Positions 24,419 through 31,803 of a stretch of DNA of 64,000 nucleotides are shown one piece after another. The stretch is taken from contig CAJUGI010000002.1 of assembly GCA_910586065.1 (NCBI GenBank), forward strand, positions 263,728 to 327,727, in the 5' to 3' direction. The position numbers and the translations under genes were made by a program. The number at the start of each line of letters is the position of its first letter. Within the stretch, counting starts at the first letter, position 1. The stretch comes from an uncultured Christensenella sp. (GTDB taxonomy: Bacteria; Bacillota; Clostridia; Christensenellales; Borkfalkiaceae). The notes below the pieces were generated by a model. That model ran no database searches. It was not told the DNA's origin and was given only the letters and a program-made list of their open reading frames with translations.

Positions 24419-24937
24419 TCAAACCTCCACGCGAAAACCGTCGGAATACGCAAGCGCGATTACGATTGCGCCCTTGCTGTTCGTGGATATTGCAACCTTC
24501 ACGCGCCCGAAGTTTAAGTTCGCTTTTTCGACCTGCGCGTCGATTACGGCAACGCCGCAATTAAATAAAAGATTGTAAAGCGCGTCGGTGTATTCGACCC
24601 CGCGTTCTTTCGTAAAGTAAGCCGATACATCGTCAAGGGCTTTGCGCAATTTGTTGATGTTCTTTTCGCGCTTTTCCGCCCGTTCGAGTTCCGCTTGATA
24701 TTCGCGGGCTTGCGGGCAATCGCATTGTCGCGTTGCCGCTTCGTTCGCCGCTTCCGCGTCGGCGTATTTGTCGACGGGGAGTATCTGCCGCCCGCAAAAG
24801 CGGCACGTCGGCAAAATAGGGGAGTCGGGCGAGCCGCCGCCCTGCGACGCTTTCGCGTGTTCGATGTTGTGCTCCTGCGCGTCCGCGATTGCGTCGGCGT
24901 ATTCGGGTTGATACCCGTTGAGCGGGTTGTTTGTCAT
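24419..24937 (-). CDS. Cys-containing helical protein, unknown
   Basis: This 172-residue protein has CRFCGR near 45-50 and QCDCPQA near 71-77, together a likely zinc site. A coiled-coil stretch (EYQAELERAEKREKNINKLRKAL) and a beta-rich end follow. The start is behind GGAGGTATATAGAA. No enzymatic motif is visible. Confidence 0.6.
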   Translation of the reverse strand: MTNNPLNGYQPEYADAIADAQEHNIEHAKASQGGGSPDSPILPTCRFCGRQILPVDKYADAEAANEAATRQCDCPQAREYQAELERAEKREKNINKLRKALDDVSAYFTKERGVEYTDALYNLLFNCGVAVIDAQVEKANLNFGRVKVAISTNSKGAIVIALAYSDGFRVEV

Positions 24938-24939
24938 TT

Positions 24940-25086
24940 CTATATACCTCCGTTTAATTTTTGTTGTTGTTTGGTGCAATTCCCTTTACATTTGCCGACG
25001 GGTACGCGGCACGTCAAGCAATAGTCGGGTTGCGGTTTTGGTGCGGGTTTCGATTTCTTTTTATTCGTCGGTTTTGTTTGCTTCAT
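24940..25086 (-). CDS. Very small basic Cys-motif protein
   Basis: This 48-residue protein has a Lys/Pro-rich tail, then DYCLTCRVPVGKCKGNC, a CxxC..CxxxC arrangement that could bind zinc. It starts inside the previous gene's end (26-base overlap), so expression is probably coupled. No known family. Confidence 0.5.
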   Translation of the reverse strand: MKQTKPTNKKKSKPAPKPQPDYCLTCRVPVGKCKGNCTKQQQKLNGGI

Positions 25087-25321
25087 TTTCCGCCGCCTGT
25101 TTTTTAAGATGTTCGGTCGCAACTTCGATAAAGTCCGTTGCGGTTTCTATCGCCTTAAAATGCGCGTCGCGTCTGCTTCTTGCTTCGTCGTAAACGCGCA
25201 CAATATAAGCGGTGTTTTTGTGTAAGTTTTCGAGCCGACGCTTTGCGGCGTTTATACATTCTTGAAGGTCGCCGTAAAACGAAAACCCGTTTTTTGTTTT
25301 CTTGTAACCGTATTTTGCCAT
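25061..25321 (-). CDS. Small coiled-coil protein, unknown
   Basis: This 86-residue protein is strongly helical and charged (RRLENLHKNTAYIVRVYDEARSR), with AGGAGG ahead of the ATG. It lies in the early operon between two zinc-motif proteins. No family recognised. Confidence 0.6.
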   Translation of the reverse strand: MAKYGYKKTKNGFSFYGDLQECINAAKRRLENLHKNTAYIVRVYDEARSRRDAHFKAIETATDFIEVATEHLKKQAAENEANKTDE

Positions 25322-25333
25322 TGTAAGCCTCCT

Positions 25334-25927
25334 TTATTTCGGGTCGTGCTTTGGTGTAAAATCTACCGCGTAAGCCGTGCCGTGTTCGACGTTGTATGCG
25401 TGCAAGCGGTTTATTTCCGCTTCGTTCATTTGCGCCGCAATCGCAAGCGCGGTTTTGTAGTCGTCGTATATTCCGTCGTGGTATTTCGGGTCGCCCGCAA
25501 AAGGTATGTTATACTCGCGGCAAAATTCGTCTACTGTAAATTGCGTTGCGCCCGTATTGTCCCTTGATACCCAATGTCCGCCGCCGATTTTGCGGTAAAG
25601 AAAAATTTTTATTGTGTGAAAATCGGACGGCTTCCATTCGAGCGTATCGACCGCGTCCTCGATTGCAAAAACGCGAAAACGGCGGACGGCGTAATTTTCG
25701 ATGTGTATTGCTTCTGCTTCGACGCGGCATTGCGGGCATTTGAACGTAATACCGTTTATTGTTAATTCGCCTTTGCCTTCGCATACGCGGCAAGTGGGGT
25801 AAAAACTTTTCGACTCGGCGCGATGTATGCGATAGAATACGTCGCCGATATTTACGGCGCGGGGTGCGCTGTACTGTATCGTCGCCGATTGTTGCGGGAA
25901 GGTCGGTTTATCGACAATGATTTTCAT
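25334..25927 (-). CDS. Early protein with DnaJ-like zinc motif
   Basis: This 197-residue protein has CRVCEGKGEL (C46, C49) and FKCPQCRVE (C64, C67), resembling a CxxCxGxG zinc-binding half site. The C-terminal half is alpha/beta without a recognised domain. The ATG overlaps the upstream stop by 4 bases. Confidence 0.6.
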   Translation of the reverse strand: MKIIVDKPTFPQQSATIQYSAPRAVNIGDVFYRIHRAESKSFYPTCRVCEGKGELTINGITFKCPQCRVEAEAIHIENYAVRRFRVFAIEDAVDTLEWKPSDFHTIKIFLYRKIGGGHWVSRDNTGATQFTVDEFCREYNIPFAGDPKYHDGIYDDYKTALAIAAQMNEAEINRLHAYNVEHGTAYAVDFTPKHDPK

Positions 25928-26322
25928 AATGCGCCTCCGTCGTTTAATTGTTGTAATTCCGCCGATGTCGCTTCGATAGTTGCGCGGTACTTTTCGTTTT
26001 TTGCCGTCATTTCTGCAATGCGTTTTTCGTTACCTGCAATACAGTTTTCGAGCATTTCCTTTTTGTAAGCAAGAGCCGCCGTATAACTTTCGCAAAAATG
26101 TTTGTCGTAAATTTCCATATCCGATTTTTTGACGATGTTTGTCCTATGCCAACGGTTGAGCGGGTTTGTAAAGTCCTCCAACGGCTCGACGGCGTAGGTT
26201 TTCGGCGTTTCTTTGACGACGGCATATTCGGTTATTTCGCCGATACCGTAATAATGCATTGCAACGGCGTAAAGTTTTTTGATTTCCTGCGCCTGTTGCG
26301 GTGTAGTGGTTTGATTGTTCAT
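25924..26322 (-). CDS. Early protein with C-terminal coiled coil, unknown
   Basis: This 132-residue protein has a beta-type N-terminal half (EYAVVKETPKTYAVEPLEDF) and a helical C-terminus (KEMLENCIAGNEKRIAEM..). It is translationally coupled to the methyltransferase by an ATGA overlap. No family recognised. Confidence 0.6.
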   Translation of the reverse strand: MNNQTTTPQQAQEIKKLYAVAMHYYGIGEITEYAVVKETPKTYAVEPLEDFTNPLNRWHRTNIVKKSDMEIYDKHFCESYTAALAYKKEMLENCIAGNEKRIAEMTAKNEKYRATIEATSAELQQLNDGGAL

Positions 26323-27050
26323 ATTGTGCCTCCTTTAATTAAATCGAAAATTGATACTTGCGACCGTACCGAGTCGAGCCATTGCGTGCCGTCGGCGTAT
26401 TCGGTCGGCGATATTTCAAACGCGATATAATCACGTTGTAACCGATACGCCGCAACCGCCGTCGAGCAACTGCCCGCGAACGCGTCCAATATCAAGTCGC
26501 CTTCGCGCGTGTGTTGCCGAATAATGCGGGATAGTAGGTCGGTCGGCTTTTGATTTTGGTGTATTTGTTTTTCGCCCGTAACTTTGTTGTATTTCCATAT
26601 ATCGTCGTATCGGGGCATTTCGGGGTTAAACGGGGCGCGTCCTTTGTTTGCGTAAATGATTATTTCGTACCGCTTGCCGTACTGCGCGTCAAGGTCGCCC
26701 GCCGTGTGGTTGCCTTTATCCCATATAATAAGGTTTTTTATAGTGAAGTACCGTTCGACTTGCTGTTTGAAAAAATCGACTTTGTCGCTCCCGCAAAACA
26801 TATAAAGCGGGGTATTATCTTTCATTACATCGAATAAAAGGGGGACGAGGTCAATAATCAACTGTGGGTCGGTATCGCCTTGAATTGCCTTGCAAAATTT
26901 ATGTTGCTTGTCTTGCCGCCTGTGGGTTTTGTAGTCTATCAAATACGGCGGGTCGGTTATTACGCAATCGACGCGCATATCCTGCGCAATCATTTGCCGA
27001 ATACCGTCAAGGCAATTCATATTGTAAACGCGGTTGCGGTCAAGTATCAT
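26319..27050 (-). CDS. DNA methyltransferase, beta class (N6-adenine or N4-cytosine)
   Basis: This 243-residue protein starts MILDRNRVYNMNC. Motif IV VITDPPY (30-36) precedes motif I LILDAFAGSCSTAVAAY (near 200), the beta-class order; a target-recognition part lies between. A G8 tract (minus strand, 27057-27064) ends 6 bases before this ATG and would serve as its ribosome site. The frame is also open upstream to an ATG at 27128 with a strong GGAGG; at the present G count that start would give an N-terminal hydrophobic extension of 26 residues (MQTLKRITTLLILPVLAAAL...). Seven or ten Gs would instead end that peptide in an ATGA overlap at this start. Confidence 0.85.
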   Translation of the reverse strand: MILDRNRVYNMNCLDGIRQMIAQDMRVDCVITDPPYLIDYKTHRRQDKQHKFCKAIQGDTDPQLIIDLVPLLFDVMKDNTPLYMFCGSDKVDFFKQQVERYFTIKNLIIWDKGNHTAGDLDAQYGKRYEIIIYANKGRAPFNPEMPRYDDIWKYNKVTGEKQIHQNQKPTDLLSRIIRQHTREGDLILDAFAGSCSTAVAAYRLQRDYIAFEISPTEYADGTQWLDSVRSQVSIFDLIKGGTI

Positions 27051-27152
27051 AAGATACCCCCCCCGCAAGAGAGCCGCCGCCAACACGGGCAATATTAAAA
27101 GCGTTGTTATTCGTTTAAGCGTTTGCATTGTTGCCTCCGTTTGCCGCTTCCG

Positions 27153-27858
27153 CTAATCGTATAAAAACGACGCTTGCGCAAATTCGTTTTCGATACGCAA
27201 TGTCGCAATATCGAAGTAGTTTTTATCGAGTTCAAAACAAATATATTTACGCCGCAATTTGCGGGCGGCAATAGCGGTTGTACCCCCCCCCCGCAAACCC
27301 GTCGAATATAACGTCGCCTTCGTGTGAAAACGTCGTTATAAGCCGTTGCAATAGCGGTATAGGCTTTTCGCAAGTGTGTACTTGCTTGACGACGCGGGCG
27401 TAATTCAACACGTCCGATATTGCCGTTTCGGGCGGGGCGGGGTTGCCTTTGATTGCAAGGTACATCGGCTCGTATTGCGGGCGGGTATAATACCCGATAC
27501 CGAAGTTATTTTTGACCCATATCGGCATTGACTTGATTTGAAAACCCGCCGTCCGTATCGCCTTTTCAAACGCGGGTATCGTCGCCCAAGACATAAACGA
27601 TACAAGGAAGGTATCGGGTTTCAATAAGCGGTAACATTCCGTAAAATAGTCGCCGAGTAATTTGTCAAAGTCCGCCACCGATAAATTGTCGTTAAGTATT
27701 GCGCCGCGCTCGGCGGTGCGTTGCGGTACAAAATTGATGTTGTACGGCGGGTCGGTTAAAACCATATCGACGCACTCGTTCGGCATTGCGCGCATTGCCG
27801 TTATGCAATCGGCGTTATACAAGCCGTTTGCGATGTATGCGCCGCCGCCCGTTACCAT
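27153..27858 (-). pseudogene. DNA methyltransferase, beta class, frame broken at a G10 tract (possibly phase-variable)
   Basis: Motif IV LTDPPYN (34-40) and FDGFAGGG of motif I are in one frame up to a run of ten Gs (minus strand; plus-strand C10 at 27283-27292). As written the product stops at 27247 after 203 residues with a nonsense tail (YNRYCRPQIAA). With nine Gs it continues TTAIAARKLRRKYICFELDKNY and stops at 27153, giving 234 residues with a normal motif I. So the gene is off in this sequence. Explanations are slipped-strand phase variation, a real mutation, or a homopolymer reading error. The start ATG at 27858 overlaps the upstream gene. Confidence 0.75.
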
Positions 27859-28253
27859 TTGCGCCGCTCCTTGCTTGCCGCTTCCGCCATAGCGTATAAA
27901 TCGGCGTAATAATCGCCCGCGTCGGGGTCGGGATAGGTCGGGGCGGGCTTTTGTTCGGGCGGGGCGGAAGTGGGGGACTCCGTGCGGCGCGGTCGCCGCG
28001 CTTCGTCCGCGTGCGTACACGTTGCAAAATGCGATATGTAACCTTCGCCGTCGATAATAGGTGTAAGCCCGCCGCCGTTCGGGTTGACGACCGTTGCTTT
28101 TATAACCTTGCCGTCCGATAAAACGATAACGTCCTTGCCCTTGTAATTTTCTTGATACTTGACCGCGTCCGCGTCGCACGGCATAGCGCGACCGTTTTGT
28201 GTTTTGAGCCATACGATAGGCGCACCGCAAAATTTACACTTTTTAATTTCCAT
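27852..28253 (-). CDS. Zinc-ribbon phage protein
   Basis: This 133-residue protein has an N-terminal KCKFCGAPIVWLKTQNGRAMPCDA, a motif common in small phage early proteins of Gram-positive hosts, and a second C/H pair (HFATCTHADE) near 75-84. The C-terminal half is Pro/Arg-rich. Start behind GGGAGGAGCG, overlapping the upstream gene by 11 bases. Confidence 0.7.
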   Translation of the reverse strand: MEIKKCKFCGAPIVWLKTQNGRAMPCDADAVKYQENYKGKDVIVLSDGKVIKATVVNPNGGGLTPIIDGEGYISHFATCTHADEARRPRRTESPTSAPPEQKPAPTYPDPDAGDYYADLYAMAEAASKERRKW

Positions 28254-28878
28254 AACGCTCCTCCCGTATCGACTTGATGTCCGAATTAAAGAAAACGATG
28301 TTGCGAATAGGCGTTACAAGGCAATAGCGAATTATCGGCGCATTATTGTCGGTTATTATTGTTTGCTTATGCAAAAAACCCGCCGCCACCGAGCCGTCAT
28401 TAAACTTGATAAATACCGACTTGCCGCAAAGTTCGTTTAATTGCTTGCTTTCCTGCGATGTATGCGCCGCTTCCGTCGGTCGTATGGTTTTAACGTGCGT
28501 CTTTTTGAAGTGCAATTCGCCGTTGATACGGTCGAGCCAATATCCGCATATCGTCGTATTATCGCCGTCGGGGTTTTGGTACTTTATTGCGGGTGTTTCT
28601 TTATGTAAAATGCCGACTTCGATGTCGCCGTCGGTGTATTCGATTTCAACCACCTTGCCGACGAGTGCGTTTAATTTTGCGCTTTCCGCACGTTGCAACG
28701 GCGTTGATGTGAGCGCGACCGCCGCTGCCCGTATCTGCGCTTTTTTCGCGTCAAGCAAGCGGCGGGGGACGACAATGTTTATATTGCAATCGTCGCAACA
28801 TTCGCCGCGCGTTTCGACGGGCGCGGGGTTGTTTCCGTAACCTTCAAAAAGTTGACCGCATATACAACAATGCTTCAT
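28243..28878 (-). CDS. Cys-rich early protein with two repeated beta domains
   Basis: This 211-residue protein starts MKHCCICGQLFEG and has CCDDC near 27-31, a likely zinc site. Two similar segments follow: LNALVGKVVEIEYTDGDIEVGILHK and LNELCGKSVFIKFNDGSVAAGFLHK, suggesting an internal duplication of a small SH3/Sm-like beta unit. The ATG overlaps the upstream stop (ATGA). Function unknown. Confidence 0.65.
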   Translation of the reverse strand: MKHCCICGQLFEGYGNNPAPVETRGECCDDCNINIVVPRRLLDAKKAQIRAAAVALTSTPLQRAESAKLNALVGKVVEIEYTDGDIEVGILHKETPAIKYQNPDGDNTTICGYWLDRINGELHFKKTHVKTIRPTEAAHTSQESKQLNELCGKSVFIKFNDGSVAAGFLHKQTIITDNNAPIIRYCLVTPIRNIVFFNSDIKSIREERYGN

Positions 28879-29321
28879 TTTGCCGCCTCCGTCCATTTCG
28901 CAATAAAGTTTTGTAAGCGTTTGCGTTGCCCGCGATTGTACGGGCTTTCGTCAAAGTCTTGCATAATATCAAGCACATTCGCCGCCGAGTCTAAAAGTTC
29001 GCGGGTTGTAAATGATTTGATGTCGCGGCGTTCGCTTCGGGCAATTTCGGTTATGCTGTTTTTTAGTTCGTCGATTTTAAGCGCGTGCGCCAATGCGGGC
29101 GACGGCGGCGCAACAGTTATGCCGTTGTCGGTTGTTTTGATGTAAATTTTTACAACGCGGTTAATTACACTAAAAGCAATCGACCGTATGTATTCGGGGT
29201 TTTCCGCAATCGCCGTTATGTACGCGCCGATTGCTTGCGGGTGCGTGATTTGCTCGCCGTTAATAACGACCTTTGCGGGTGTGCCAAACGCTAATAACGG
29301 GTTTTTGGTTTGATTGTTCAT
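28875..29321 (-). CDS. Early protein, unknown
   Basis: This 148-residue protein starts MNNQTKNPLLAFG behind AGGAGGCACAAA (an upstream in-frame ATG at 29345 lacks a ribosome site). An alpha/beta N-terminal part is followed by a helical C-terminal part with basic residues (YNRGQRKRLQNFIAKW). No family recognised. Confidence 0.6.
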   Translation of the reverse strand: MNNQTKNPLLAFGTPAKVVINGEQITHPQAIGAYITAIAENPEYIRSIAFSVINRVVKIYIKTTDNGITVAPPSPALAHALKIDELKNSITEIARSERRDIKSFTTRELLDSAANVLDIMQDFDESPYNRGQRKRLQNFIAKWTEAAK

Positions 29322-29337
29322 TTTGTGCCTCCTGTGA

Positions 29338-29973
29338 TTATTCAATATCGACGTATGCCGCGCGTATGCGCTCCCAATCGGGGTCGATTACAAGTCCCCA
29401 ATTTCGCAACGCTTCGGCGGGCGGTTGTTCGTTGTATGTAACTTCGCCGATGTAACGCTCATCGCGTCCGTATGTATCGTAAGATACAAACCCGTCGGGA
29501 ATAATGCCGCGCGACGGCGGGCGGTGCGTGCAAAAGTAACGGTATTTGCCTTTCGCTGTCGTAACCTTTTTCAAAATATCGTGATACGACCCCGCGCGGA
29601 GCGTTTTTCCTGCAATATTTTTTGTGTAAGTTTCGGACGCAAAGAAGTACCAAGTAACGCGATAGACGGGGTCGTTGTATTCGTCGGTGTCCCAAAACGC
29701 GCGGGCGCGTGCTTCGTTCGTGTATTTGACGTTGTCGTACACTTTGTTGCCGATACCGCCGCCGTCGTATGTGCTTTCGTATTCGTACTCTTCCGAGTCG
29801 ATACCTTGCTTTATTTGTTCGGCAATCGCTGTTATTTCGTCGGGTGCGCCGCCCCAACCGCCGAACGCGGCGGCATATTCCGCAAGTAAGCGGTTAGCCG
29901 CCCGCGTCAACGTGCTTTGCGGTATTCCGTTAATCTTTATCGGGTACGCCTTGTCAAACGATTTTTCAATCAT
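29338..29973 (-). CDS. Early protein, unknown
   Basis: This 211-residue protein begins MIEKSFDKAYPIKING behind GGAGGCGGCGGT; the ATG overlaps the previous stop (ATGA). It is Tyr- and acid-rich (EEYEYESTYDGGGIGNKVYDNVKY) with an RYFCTHRPPSRG loop. No catalytic motif recognised. Confidence 0.6.
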   Translation of the reverse strand: MIEKSFDKAYPIKINGIPQSTLTRAANRLLAEYAAAFGGWGGAPDEITAIAEQIKQGIDSEEYEYESTYDGGGIGNKVYDNVKYTNEARARAFWDTDEYNDPVYRVTWYFFASETYTKNIAGKTLRAGSYHDILKKVTTAKGKYRYFCTHRPPSRGIIPDGFVSYDTYGRDERYIGEVTYNEQPPAEALRNWGLVIDPDWERIRAAYVDIE

Positions 29974-30248
29974 ACCGCCGCCTCCGCGCACTCAATAAGG
30001 CAAAAATCGTCGGGGCATTTGCCTTCATTTACCGCACGGACGCAACCTTTATCGTATGCCGCACCGTTGTCGTCGCGGTTGTAACGATACCATTTGTCGT
30101 AATAACCCGCCTTGCGGTCGCGGTATCCTGCCGCTTCGTCCTTTTTCGCGGTTGCGGCTTTCAATGCTTCGTATTGCTTTGCCGTTATGCTTTCGCCGTT
30201 CGGTAATAAGTAGTGCGGCTCGCCGCCGATGTAATAAGTGATTACCAT
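29970..30248 (-). CDS. Small early protein, unknown
   Basis: This 92-residue protein begins MVITYYIGGEPHYLLPNGE behind AAGGAG; an upstream in-frame ATG (30302) lies inside the previous gene. It is Tyr/Lys-rich with a final CPDDFCLIEC Cys cluster. No family recognised. Confidence 0.6.
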   Translation of the reverse strand: MVITYYIGGEPHYLLPNGESITAKQYEALKAATAKKDEAAGYRDRKAGYYDKWYRYNRDDNGAAYDKGCVRAVNEGKCPDDFCLIECAEAAV

Positions 30249-30261
30249 AATTTTTGACTCC

Positions 30262-30438
30262 TTAATTTTCGGTATTTTTCTTTGCGTATTCGCTACAAGC
30301 AACGCGAATAATGCTACTTAAAGACAAGTCCCTTTCGGCGGCGATACGCAATAGCGCGTCGCGCGTGTCCTCGCTTATAAATGCGGTTATCGGCACGCGG
30401 GGCGGGGCGTTCTTTTTGGTCGTGGTTGCTTCGTTCAT
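30262..30438 (-). CDS. Ribbon-helix-helix regulator, first gene of the early operon
   Basis: This 58-residue protein has a strand RVPITAFIS followed by two helices (EDTRDALLRIAAERDL, SLSSIIRVACSEY), the CopG/Arc-type fold that binds DNA as a dimer. The start has AAGGAGG. It is the promoter-proximal gene, 65 bp from the element's right end, so it may regulate the junction promoter or excision; that is inferred from position. Confidence 0.7.
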   Translation of the reverse strand: MNEATTTKKNAPPRVPITAFISEDTRDALLRIAAERDLSLSSIIRVACSEYAKKNTEN

Positions 30439-30449
30439 AGGTTTACCTC

Positions 30450-30491
30450 CTTAAAAATAAAAAATAGGCTTGTTTTTTTAACAAACCTATT
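30450..30491 (-). terminator. Insulating terminator at the element's right end
   Basis: On the minus strand AATAGGTTTGTT, an A5 loop and AACAAGCCTATT form a 12-bp stem (one G-T pair), followed by TTTTATTTTT just before the first ribosome site. RNA entering from outside would terminate. RNA starting at the junction promoter begins inside the 5' arm (about 30482) and should not form the stem. Confidence 0.8.
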
Positions 30492-30517
30492 GTAAATCAG
30501 CACTGTTATTTTGTCAA
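30489..30517 (-). promoter_or_regulatory. Junction promoter formed by the joined element ends
   Basis: On the minus strand TTGACA (30512-30517, left end of copy B) and TACAAT (30489-30494, right end of copy A) are 17 bp apart. The boundary 30503/30504 lies within the spacer. It drives the copy A early operon. At the other right end (63946) the -35 is replaced by flank sequence (TTTTTG at the same distance). Confidence 0.8.
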
Positions 30518-30728
30518 GCGTTTTTTAATAGGTTTTTAGTGTTTTTTAGTGTTTTTCTTAAAAATATCAAAAAACGGGCAAAAAGTCAAGCGAACGGCGA
30601 GCGAGAGAGCCGCATTTGCGGCGATTTTTCCGCCGAATATCGAAAAAAGGGCGCACAAAAGCACCGCCGCCCGTTCGGGCGCGGTTGCGTTCGCCCGATG
30701 TTGCCGCTTTTTGCTGTCTGTTAAGCGT
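30504..30728. other. Element left end, non-coding
   Basis: This 225-bp AT-rich stretch lies between the unit boundary and the transposase stop. It holds GTCAAGCG twice (30513, 30586), TTTTTAGTG twice (30533-30552) and AATAGGTTT (30527-30535), which is inverted relative to the copy at 30483-30491 in the right end. A GC hairpin (CCGCCCG..CGGGCGCGG, about 30665-30690) may end the transposase transcript. These may be transposase-binding end repeats. Confidence 0.55.
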
Positions 30729-31748
30729 TTACGCCGCTTTCGGTTTTAATAATCTAACGTGATAAACGTCCACCGCCGCGTTTTTCAATTCGTCCAACAA
30801 TTCGGCACGTTTTTCGAGCGGAGTCTGCCAAGCCCGCCGCCCGTTTTTATCGCGGAGCGCGGAGTGCGGGCAATTATTGTACCGATTGCACCAATCGCGC
30901 ATTTTTTCGCGCAATTCTTCGTATGTTGTAAACGTCAAAAAACGGTAAAAATTTTCGCTGTCGGTGCGGTGCGACCGTTCGACTTTTCCGTTATGTCGGG
31001 GCGTGTATGCCCGTATAAGTTGATGTTTGATTTTTAATTTGTTCATTATTTCGTCGGCGATATGTACCTTTTTGCAACCCGCCCCGCGCGGGTTTGTAAA
31101 CTCGCCGCCGTTGTCCGTTTGAATACAATCGGGGATATACCCAAAAAAGACGATTGCACGCTTTATAAAGTCGCGCGTCGCCCTTGCCGATTGCTCCGTA
31201 TAAGGGTAAATAAACCGCTCGCGCGTCGCTTCGTCAATCATTGTATATTGAAAAAATCGCGTCCGTTTTTCGTCGGTCGGTACAACGCCTTTGTAACATT
31301 CGCGCGGGACGTATTTTACGTCCATTTGCATTTTTACGCCGAGCATTTGCGGCGTGTCATACGGTTGCGGGATATAGCCGTCGTATTCGCGGGCGGGGCG
31401 GAGTTTGTGCTTCATTAAATACCGATAAAAACCGCCGTATGTGCGCGAGTAACCGTATTGCGTGCGCAGTACGCCCAACGCTTCCGCGTAACTTATGTCG
31501 GGGCGTTCAGCGAAAACGGCGGCGATGTGCGCCGCTTCCGCGTCCGTGTGTGCGTTCGGGTGCGGGGTATGCGGGCGGCTCGACTTGTTTTCAAGGCTTA
31601 CAAGCGTGCCGTCGTATTGCCGCCGCCAACGGTAAAGGCTTTGCACCGTGCATTTTGATTTTTTCGCGGCGTAAAAGTAGTCGCCGCATTTGCCCCATAA
31701 TTCGAGGGCTTTTTGTTTTTCGCGTGCCGTGAACTTGATACCTTTCAT
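30729..31748 (-). CDS. DDE transposase / integrase (rve family), candidate phage recombinase
   Basis: This 339-residue protein has an N-terminal helix-turn-helix (about 8-45, ending SLYRWRRQYDG), a second basic DNA-binding region (about 85-120) and an integrase catalytic core with MQMDVKY (D143), IQTDNGGEF (D212) and HNGKVERSH (E257). The 44-residue D-E spacing exceeds the usual 35 because of an insert (TNPRGAGCKKVHIADE). It resembles IS481/IS3-type enzymes. It lies at the element's end, in an operon with other phage genes, without its own terminal inverted repeats close by. I therefore favour a role in prophage integration over a passenger IS. Confidence 0.85.
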   Translation of the reverse strand: MKGIKFTAREKQKALELWGKCGDYFYAAKKSKCTVQSLYRWRRQYDGTLVSLENKSSRPHTPHPNAHTDAEAAHIAAVFAERPDISYAEALGVLRTQYGYSRTYGGFYRYLMKHKLRPAREYDGYIPQPYDTPQMLGVKMQMDVKYVPRECYKGVVPTDEKRTRFFQYTMIDEATRERFIYPYTEQSARATRDFIKRAIVFFGYIPDCIQTDNGGEFTNPRGAGCKKVHIADEIMNKLKIKHQLIRAYTPRHNGKVERSHRTDSENFYRFLTFTTYEELREKMRDWCNRYNNCPHSALRDKNGRRAWQTPLEKRAELLDELKNAAVDVYHVRLLKPKAA

Positions 31749-31762
31749 AATTCCTCCGTGAA

Positions 31763-31797
31763 GTAAAAGCGGGCGACCGTGATGTGTCGCCCGCTTG
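31763..31797 (-). terminator. Hairpin terminator before the transposase gene
   Basis: A perfect 11-bp stem AAGCGGGCGAC / GTCGCCCGCTT (31767-31796) with an 8-base loop is followed on the minus strand by TTTTACTT. It separates the small RHH gene from the transposase and would limit transposase expression. Confidence 0.7.
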
Positions 31798-31803
31798 CGT
31801 GTT

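Larger units (their letters stand above)
1..30503. mobile_element. Prophage copy A, partial (left end outside window)
   Basis: This stretch matches 33444-63946 at a constant offset of 33,443 bp. All translated proteins compared are identical, including the hypervariable DGR repeat. It ends where copy B's left end begins, so the two copies are head to tail. The window edge cuts copy A inside the HIRAN membrane protein gene, so its transposase and repressor genes are not seen. Confidence 0.93.

Noticed and set aside
30729..31748. Transposase as a simple passenger insertion sequence
   Set aside because: No flanking inverted repeats or target duplication close to the gene were seen; it follows phage regulatory genes in the same operon and lies at the unit's end.
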